A stretch of 12,202 nt of DNA from Oxalobacteraceae bacterium UBA7693 (GTDB taxonomy: Bacteria > Pseudomonadota > Gammaproteobacteria > Burkholderiales > Burkholderiaceae_D). The DNA lies in the NCBI GenBank assembly GCA_002482715.1, contig DLGN01000368.1, positions 1-12,202 of the forward strand. The letters run 5' to 3'. The translations under genes and the position numbers were made by a program. Numbering within the stretch: position 1 is the stretch's first letter; every line of letters starts with the position of its first letter. This document shows positions 7,377 to 12,202 of the stretch, in pieces. The notes under the pieces are model-generated. The model worked only from the letters and a program-made list of their open reading frames with translations, was not told where the DNA came from and ran no database searches.

Positions 7377-9089
7377 ATGAACTTCTCCTCCCCATCTTGG
7401 CCTCGTTTGACCCGAACCACAATCGGTTTTAGTTTGTCTTTGATGCTGCTTGCTTGTGCGACACCAAAGACAGAACCGGTGGTGCTCAATCTGGTCGCGA
7501 TCAATGATTTTCATGGTCATCTTGAACAAGAAAAATTTAGTTTTACCCGCCGCACAGATCCTGTCGCTAAGACGATTGTGGGTGGTGGCATTGAAACCTT
7601 GGGAGCCAATTTAGCCGCTTGGCGTAAAGAAGATAAAGATTTAATTTTCGTCGGTGGTGGCGATTTGATTGGTGCGAGTCCGGCGATTTCGTCTTTGTTC
7701 GCCGATGAACCAACTCTACATGCACTAGGCCGCATGGGTTTGCGTGTGAGTGCTTTAGGTAATCACGAATTCGATCATGGTCTGCAAGAATTACAACGTC
7801 AGATTCATGGCGGTTGCGAGTCGCCGCGCCCAGATCGTGCGTGTAAGTTTGATGGACGATTTCCTGGAACCAAATTTTCTTACATTGCTTCCAATGTGTT
7901 GGACAAGCAAAGTCAGAAACCTTTTTTTCCTGCTTATCATGTAGAAGAAGTGAAGGGCGTTAAGATTGCTTTTATCGGCGCAGTATTGCGTGATACGCCA
8001 TTGATGGTGGCTGGCGACAAAGTAAAGGATTTAAGTTTCATCGATGAGGCGGAAGGTATCAATCGTACGATTCCAGCGCTGAAAGAAATGGGCGTGAAAG
8101 TTTTTGTGGTGTTGATTCATGAAGGTGGCACAACAACGGAAGCCTTTGATCAGCCCGCATGTTCACAATTGAAAGGGCCGATTGTGAATATTGTGAAACG
8201 GCTTGATCCCGCAATTAAACTTATTGTTAGTGGACATAGTCATACTGGTTTCGTGTGTCAAGTTGAAGGCCGTACTGTGACGCAGGCACAAATGTATGGA
8301 CATTTATTAACTCGCATCGCCATTAAGCTTGATGGCGCGACCCATCAGGTGACAGGTGTCGAAGCGCGGAACATGCTGATGGAGCCAAGCACAACTACTC
8401 CGCCAGAAGAACTCACTAGTTTATTAAACAAAGCGCGCGAAGGTAGCAAGAGCATTATCTCGCAGCCGATTGCACGCCTTGCTGTGCCGGTAATCACACG
8501 CCAGTTGAATGAAGCGGGCGAATCAGCATTAGGTAATGTTGTCGCGGATGCCCAGCTTGCTGCAGTCAAAGATATGGGGGCGCAGATTGCTTTCATGAAC
8601 AATAAAGGCATACGTGGCAATCTGGAAACCTTGGCTGGCAATATCAGCACTTATGGACAAAATGCGACCGTGCTCCCGTTTGGGAATACCTTGGTGATGA
8701 TGAGTTTGACTGGCGCACAAATTCGCGGCTTGCTTGAGCAGCAGGTCTGGTTAAATGAGGAATCACAAGATGGTAGAAATGTCTTGCAGGTTTCGGATGG
8801 GTTTACCTATACCTGGGATGCCAAACGTAAAGTTGGCGAACGTGTTATTTCTGAGAGCGTTAAATTGAATGGTGTCGCACTGGATGATCAGCGTGAATAT
8901 CGCATCGTTGCGAATAATTTTATTGCAGGTGGCGGTGATCGCGTCGCGATGTTCTTGCAAGGGAAAAACGTGATTGATACCGGCATTAAAGATATCGATG
9001 TGTTTATGTCGTATATCAAAACACGCGATCAAGCGGGGACACCTGTCGGCAGCGATAAACCAGTTGGACGTGTAAAGCGTATTAATTAA
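7377..9089 (+). CDS. Lipoprotein 5'-nucleotidase (UshA-type metallophosphatase)
   Basis: Predicted to hydrolyse nucleotides to nucleosides and phosphate outside the cytoplasm; 570 residues, typical of UshA/CpdB relatives. The signal peptide ends in a lipobox L-L-A-C with lipidated Cys27; Ala at the next position does not signal inner-membrane retention, so outer-membrane anchoring is likely. The N-terminal dimetal phosphatase domain shows all motifs: D44-x-H46 in N-D-F-H-G-H, D96 in G-G-G-D, N129-H130 in G-N-H-E-F-D-H-G, H248, and G-H-S-H at 286-289. The C-terminal nucleotide-binding domain has N-N-K-G-I-R at 408-413, where the family usually has N-x-G-G-I-R, then S-D-G-F-T-Y at 473-478 and N-N-F-I-A-G-G-G-D at 513-521. 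The upstream Shine-Dalgarno is poor, but no better in-frame start keeps the signal peptide. Cyclic-phosphodiesterase or UDP-sugar hydrolase activity is possible. Confidence 0.92.
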   Translation: MNFSSPSWPRLTRTTIGFSLSLMLLACATPKTEPVVLNLVAINDFHGHLEQEKFSFTRRTDPVAKTIVGGGIETLGANLAAWRKEDKDLIFVGGGDLIGASPAISSLFADEPTLHALGRMGLRVSALGNHEFDHGLQELQRQIHGGCESPRPDRACKFDGRFPGTKFSYIASNVLDKQSQKPFFPAYHVEEVKGVKIAFIGAVLRDTPLMVAGDKVKDLSFIDEAEGINRTIPALKEMGVKVFVVLIHEGGTTTEAFDQPACSQLKGPIVNIVKRLDPAIKLIVSGHSHTGFVCQVEGRTVTQAQMYGHLLTRIAIKLDGATHQVTGVEARNMLMEPSTTTPPEELTSLLNKAREGSKSIISQPIARLAVPVITRQLNEAGESALGNVVADAQLAAVKDMGAQIAFMNNKGIRGNLETLAGNISTYGQNATVLPFGNTLVMMSLTGAQIRGLLEQQVWLNEESQDGRNVLQVSDGFTYTWDAKRKVGERVISESVKLNGVALDDQREYRIVANNFIAGGGDRVAMFLQGKNVIDTGIKDIDVFMSYIKTRDQAGTPVGSDKPVGRVKRIN

Positions 9090-9098
9090 CATCACACC

Positions 9099-9105
9099 GA
9101 GAAAG
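9099..9105 (+). promoter_or_regulatory. Shine-Dalgarno deciding the nuclease start
   Basis: GAGAAAG ends eight bases before the ATG at 9114. An in-frame GTG at 9105 overlaps this site, so the ATG is the better start and gives a clean signal peptide beginning M-K-K-I-K. Confidence 0.65.
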
Positions 9106-9113
9106 TGTTCATC

Positions 9114-10157
9114 ATGAAGAAGATAAAGTTTGGTTTGGTTTTGTGCGCCGCCTTGATATCCTTGAATGCGCAAGCATCAGGGGATGAGGGACATAAAACC
9201 ATCGGTGCGATCGCAGATCGTTTGTTGGTCGGCACGAATGCAGGAGCGCGCGTGAAAGCCTTGTTACAACCCGGTGAAAGTCTGCAATCCATCTCTATTT
9301 GGGCTGATTGCGCCAAGGGGACGTTTTGTGGGCCGCAAACTTCGGAAATGGTCGCGTTCACAATTCAAAATCCCGCGCACGCCGCTTACCACTATACGAA
9401 TAGTCCGGTTGAAAATAAATCTTATGTCGCTGGTGGAGTCGGCACCACGGATCACGATATCGTACAAACCTTGAAGCAAGCAATTGCGGTTTTGCAAGGC
9501 AATGACAACGAGAAAACCAATCCGCATCGCTTTACGCCGCGTCAGGCTTTATTGATGGTCGCGCATTTAGTTGGTGATATTCATCAGCCTTTGCATGTTG
9601 GTGCGGTCTATTTGAATCAAGAAAATCAATTTGTCACGCCAGCCACGCAAGCACAAGTCGACGGTGTGAATGTATTTGATGTCCAAGGTGGGAATAATTT
9701 GTTGATCGAAGACCAGGCAACTTGGACCGCCCGTGATCTGAAGAATTTTAAGCCCGAAGCATCGAATGGAAGCGCTGCGCGGGTTGGTAAGCCGCTGCAT
9801 TTGTATTGGGATGTCACGGTGGTGGAAAATGTGATGCGTGATTTGGGCGTGAAGTCGGTGTCAGAGTTGACGGATAAGCTGATCACAGCAAATGTAGCGC
9901 CTACTGTGAACAAAGGTGATCCAGTTACTTGGCCTGAACAGTGGGCAACTGAAGGCTTGTTTTTGGCAAAATCAGCTTATGCGAATATCGTGATCGTCGA
10001 TAAAGTTAAAGTGACGAATCGACGTGGTGTGGAATACGCGAATTGGTATTCGAAGTTGCCTCCTACCTATATTCAGGAAAGCACTGATGTCACGCGCAAA
10101 CAGCTTGCCGTCGCTGGGCATCGCCTCGCTGCTTTGTTAAAAAGCATCTGGCCTTAA
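9114..10157 (+). CDS. Exported S1/P1-type zinc nuclease
   Basis: A secreted or periplasmic tri-zinc phosphodiesterase that would degrade single-stranded DNA/RNA to 5'-nucleotides and may also dephosphorylate 3'-nucleotides. It has 347 residues, including a 21-residue signal peptide ending A-Q-A. Cleavage there gives mature S-G-D-E-G-H, placing His at mature position 6 as in nuclease P1. The expected first residue Trp is Ser instead; that zinc contact uses the backbone amino terminus, so the site may survive. Other ligands are all visible in precursor numbering: D65 (I-W-A-D-C), H93 (Y-H-Y-T-N), H151 and D155 and H161 in A-H-L-V-G-D-I-H-Q-P-L-H, and H229/D233 in L-H-L-Y-W-D. C66 and C72 may pair. 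The gene follows the 5'-nucleotidase after a 24-bp gap, indicating co-transcription and a relay of products. Confidence 0.92.
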   Translation: MKKIKFGLVLCAALISLNAQASGDEGHKTIGAIADRLLVGTNAGARVKALLQPGESLQSISIWADCAKGTFCGPQTSEMVAFTIQNPAHAAYHYTNSPVENKSYVAGGVGTTDHDIVQTLKQAIAVLQGNDNEKTNPHRFTPRQALLMVAHLVGDIHQPLHVGAVYLNQENQFVTPATQAQVDGVNVFDVQGGNNLLIEDQATWTARDLKNFKPEASNGSAARVGKPLHLYWDVTVVENVMRDLGVKSVSELTDKLITANVAPTVNKGDPVTWPEQWATEGLFLAKSAYANIVIVDKVKVTNRRGVEYANWYSKLPPTYIQESTDVTRKQLAVAGHRLAALLKSIWP

Positions 10158-10190
10158 TACTGAATGGCAAATCAAAGAGTGAATTACATC

Positions 10191-11717
10191 ATGAAAAAAA
10201 TTCTCGTTGCAATCTGTTTCAGTTCGCTCGCGCTTAATTCTATCGGAGCAATGTCATCAGAGGAGAAAATATCTCCAAGTAAACTGAAGCAGAATTTGAA
10301 TGCGACCAGCCAGTACTACACGCAATTAATTAGATCAACAAATAGCGCGCAACCACGACTGGCAGAGTTAACAATGTTGATGACAATGCTGCCAAAAGGC
10401 GGTGACATCCATCATCACTATTCAGGGTCGGTTTATGCCGAGACTTATCTTGACTGGGTGGGGCAACATGGCTTTTGCATTTACCGTGAAAGTGATGCCG
10501 CAAATAAGCTAGAAAAATTTAAGGTCGAATCGCGCCCAGCACAGATCGCAGCGGCTAGTAAGTCTTGTTTAAGTGCTGAGGCAATTCGTAAAGATGTGAA
10601 CTTCTATCGTGAGTTAATCTCTGCATGGTCGGTGCAAGATTACGAGCATCAAGTACATCCACAGCCAGCGCCTGATCAACATTTTTTCAATACCTTTGGC
10701 TATTTCTCAGGTATCTCAAAATATTCCACCAATCTGGGATTAAAGACGCTCAAGCAGCAGGCGAAAGCCGAGAATCAGCAATATCTGGAAACGATGTTGA
10801 AAAGTACCCCAGTCACCGATCATCCTGAACTTGCCAGTAAAATTGATCGCTTGCATTCCCAATCTAGCCTGAGTGAGATGCAAGATGCTTTCGCACAGTA
10901 CGCCGATTTTTTGGCGAAAGATCCAGCTGCGCAAAGCAAGATTAATGAATTTGTGAAAGAGTTGACGGCAGATGCTGCGGATATTGATGACGCTGAATTT
11001 ACTTTGCGTTTTCAGACCTATGTTTCGCGTAATAGTGCGCCATCAAAAGTCTTCTCTGGTTTGTTCGCGGCATTCGCGGCAAGTCAGTTGAATCCTTTGA
11101 TTGTCGGCGTGAATATCGTTGGTCCAGAGCATGGTGTGGTTGCCTTGCGCGATTACACTTTGCACATGCAGATGTTTGCCTTCTTAAAGCAGCGCTTTCC
11201 GCAAGTACGTTTGGCGATGCATGCAGGCGAATTAAAACTCGGTTTGGTCGCGCCTGAACATTTGCAGCATCATATTCGTGGCGCCGTACAAATTGCCGGA
11301 GCAGAACGAATTGGGCATGGTGTTGACATTATGCACGAGCATCAAGCCGATCAATTGTTGGCTGAATTGAAGCGACGCAAAGTTGCGGTCGAAATTAATT
11401 TGAGTAGCAATGCTTTTATTCTTGGACTGCAACAGCAAGCGCATCCAGTCACGATGTATTTACGCCACCAGGTTCCTATCGTGATCAGTAGTGATGATGC
11501 AGGGGTGTCGAGAAACAATCTGAGCCATGAGTATTTCTTGTTCACCAGCCGTTATCAACCTTCGTATGCCGTGTTGAAAAAAACTGTCTATAACAGCATT
11601 CATTATTCCTTCTTGAGTCCAACTGAGAAGACGCAACAATTGCGTCAACTCGATCAACGCTTCACGCGCTTTGAGGCGTCCGCCGCGAAATTGGCAGCAT
11701 CTGCGAATTCGCGATGA
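10191..11717 (+). CDS. Exported adenosine deaminase, ADA2/ADGF-like
   Basis: Predicted to convert adenosine (perhaps deoxyadenosine) to inosine in the periplasm or outside the cell. The preferred start gives 508 residues beginning M-K-K-I-L, with a hydrophobic signal peptide to about residue 20. The alternative ATG at 10164 adds nine residues and has no ribosome-binding site, whereas AAAGAG lies 11 bp before 10191. Metal and catalytic motifs are complete: P-K-G-G-D-I-H-H-H-Y-S-G with zinc ligands H74 and H76, M-H-A-G-E with H344 and proton donor E346, R-I-G-H-G with H376, and S-S-D-D with D435. The K-G-G-D-x-H opening and long insert between motifs one and two (roughly 90-300) resemble secreted growth-factor-type deaminases more than the ~340-residue cytoplasmic Add. 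It is the last gene of the exported-hydrolase run, 33 bp after the nuclease. Confidence 0.88.
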   Translation: MKKILVAICFSSLALNSIGAMSSEEKISPSKLKQNLNATSQYYTQLIRSTNSAQPRLAELTMLMTMLPKGGDIHHHYSGSVYAETYLDWVGQHGFCIYRESDAANKLEKFKVESRPAQIAAASKSCLSAEAIRKDVNFYRELISAWSVQDYEHQVHPQPAPDQHFFNTFGYFSGISKYSTNLGLKTLKQQAKAENQQYLETMLKSTPVTDHPELASKIDRLHSQSSLSEMQDAFAQYADFLAKDPAAQSKINEFVKELTADAADIDDAEFTLRFQTYVSRNSAPSKVFSGLFAAFAASQLNPLIVGVNIVGPEHGVVALRDYTLHMQMFAFLKQRFPQVRLAMHAGELKLGLVAPEHLQHHIRGAVQIAGAERIGHGVDIMHEHQADQLLAELKRRKVAVEINLSSNAFILGLQQQAHPVTMYLRHQVPIVISSDDAGVSRNNLSHEYFLFTSRYQPSYAVLKKTVYNSIHYSFLSPTEKTQQLRQLDQRFTRFEASAAKLAASANSR

Positions 11718-11727
11718 GTCCAGTTTG

Positions 11728-11763
11728 ATGTTTGATGCAGATCTGCGGATGTGCATCAAACAT
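11728..11763 (+). terminator. Perfect 12-bp inverted repeat after the deaminase
   Basis: ATGTTTGATGCA (11728-11739) and TGCATCAAACAT (11752-11763) are exact complements around a 12-base loop, beginning 10 bp after the deaminase stop. There is no T tract on either strand next to it, so it is not a classic intrinsic terminator. It may stabilise the 3' end, act as a factor-assisted terminator, or be an operator. Confidence 0.45.
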
Positions 11764-11846
11764 TGCTGATTGGGTCTTTACAGACCACTTCCAAAGTTAT
11801 TCCTTCTTTATCTCAAACCATATACACAAATTGGTCATGCCAATCA

Positions 11847-11875
11847 TTGCCTTATGGAAATCATCGAAGTATAAT
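11847..11875 (+). promoter_or_regulatory. Sigma70-type promoter for the last gene
   Basis: TTGCCT (11847-11852), a 17-bp spacer, and a consensus TATAAT (11870-11875) lie in an AT-rich stretch about 106 bp upstream of the ATG at 11981. A small inverted repeat, ATTGG-TCATG-CCAAT at 11830-11844, abuts the upstream edge of the -35 and could be a regulator site. The rest of the 263-bp gap holds only the hairpin described above. Confidence 0.6.
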
Positions 11876-11980
11876 TTAATATATTAAAATCACCCATGAC
11901 CGTTTATTCTTCACAAGAGAAGTAAATGAGAAAGATGGCGTGCTTGCTCAATTTTTCGTTATTTAATCAAGAAAGCAGAA

Positions 11981-12202
11981 ATGAACACGCCTGTTGCAAC
12001 GCTGTATTTTATTTCGGTGGGTGTGTTTGTGTTAGGCGCTTTTCAGGCCGCCATCATGGCACGAGGCAGTGCCTATGCTAAAACGTGCTGGACTTTCTCC
12101 GCCCTGTGTCTATTCTTCTCTTTGTTTCAATTGTCCTGCGGTTTGCAATTTACCGCCAGCAACTTTCACGCTGCGATGGCGGCGCATAAGTGGGTCAATA
12201 TT
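11981..12202 (+). CDS. N-terminal fragment of an unrecognised membrane protein
   Basis: The frame stays open from the ATG to the window end, 74 codons. It begins M-N-T-P-V-A-T-L-Y-F with two hydrophobic segments, about residues 7-26 and 40-57, separated by a short basic turn (M-A-R-G). The second segment is followed by a polar stretch and then H-K-W-V-N. An AAGAAAG purine stretch six bases upstream supports the start. The layout, a run of membrane helices at the N terminus after a solo promoter, is what one sees in sensor kinases or diguanylate cyclases with multi-helix sensor domains. No catalytic part is visible, so this is only a guess. It is probably not part of the nucleotide-scavenging set. 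Confidence 0.6.
   Translation, partial: MNTPVATLYFISVGVFVLGAFQAAIMARGSAYAKTCWTFSALCLFFSLFQLSCGLQFTASNFHAAMAAHKWVNI

Noticed and set aside
11926..12080. Short frame starting at ATG 11926 with a good AAGAGAAG upstream
   Set aside because: It yields about 50 Cys/His/Arg-rich residues overlapping out of frame with the hydrophobic protein starting at 11981. A leader peptide cannot be excluded, but nothing supports it.
1..12202. CRISPR arrays, tRNA or rRNA genes, prophage or complete insertion sequences
   Set aside because: I saw no regularly spaced repeats, tRNA-like cloverleaf, rRNA sequence, transposase or integrase motifs. The only mobile-like signal is the short repeat at 2506-2607.

Overview
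The window is all plus-strand, gene-dense bacterial DNA of moderate GC. It reads as a purine-nucleoside and nucleic-acid scavenging region of a Gram-negative bacterium. The Gram-negative call rests on a TonB-dependent outer-membrane receptor plus several exported or periplasmic enzymes. The overall gene style, and my impression of the ~100-bp dispersed repeat at 2506-2607, suggest a betaproteobacterium (Burkholderiales, perhaps Oxalobacteraceae). That placement is an impression and was not tested.

Region 1 (1-4513) is an uptake and intracellular salvage block. It holds the C-terminal end of a two-domain ABC ATPase of the nucleoside class, two overlapping membrane permeases of the same transporter, a 102-bp MITE-like inverted-repeat element, an inosine/uridine-type nucleoside hydrolase and a 2-oxoglutarate/Fe(II) oxygenase of the isopenicillin-N-synthase-like class. 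The substrate-binding lipoprotein expected for such a transporter is not in view and would lie upstream.

Region 2 (4514-7376) is a 295-bp leader rich in inverted repeats, followed by an 800-residue TonB-dependent receptor with its own Shine-Dalgarno. It ends in a 15-bp tandem duplication and a strong intrinsic terminator.

Region 3 (7377-11717) is a tight run of three exported hydrolases: a lipoprotein UshA-type 5'-nucleotidase, an S1/P1-type zinc nuclease and an ADA2/ADGF-like adenosine deaminase with a signal peptide. A perfect 12-bp inverted repeat follows the last stop codon.

Region 4 (11718-12202) has a good sigma70-type promoter and the first 74 codons of an unrelated-looking membrane protein that runs off the window.

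Together the genes spell out a pathway that fits the compartments. Nuclease cuts extracellular or periplasmic DNA/RNA to 5'-nucleotides, 5'-nucleotidase removes phosphate, and exported deaminase turns adenosine into inosine. The ABC transporter would then import the nucleoside, and the cytoplasmic hydrolase would split it into base and ribose. The receptor is the natural candidate for outer-membrane entry of nucleosides, nucleotides or oligonucleotides, and the oxygenase for a later oxidation of a base or sugar. These last two roles are inferred only from context and are the most novel part of the window.
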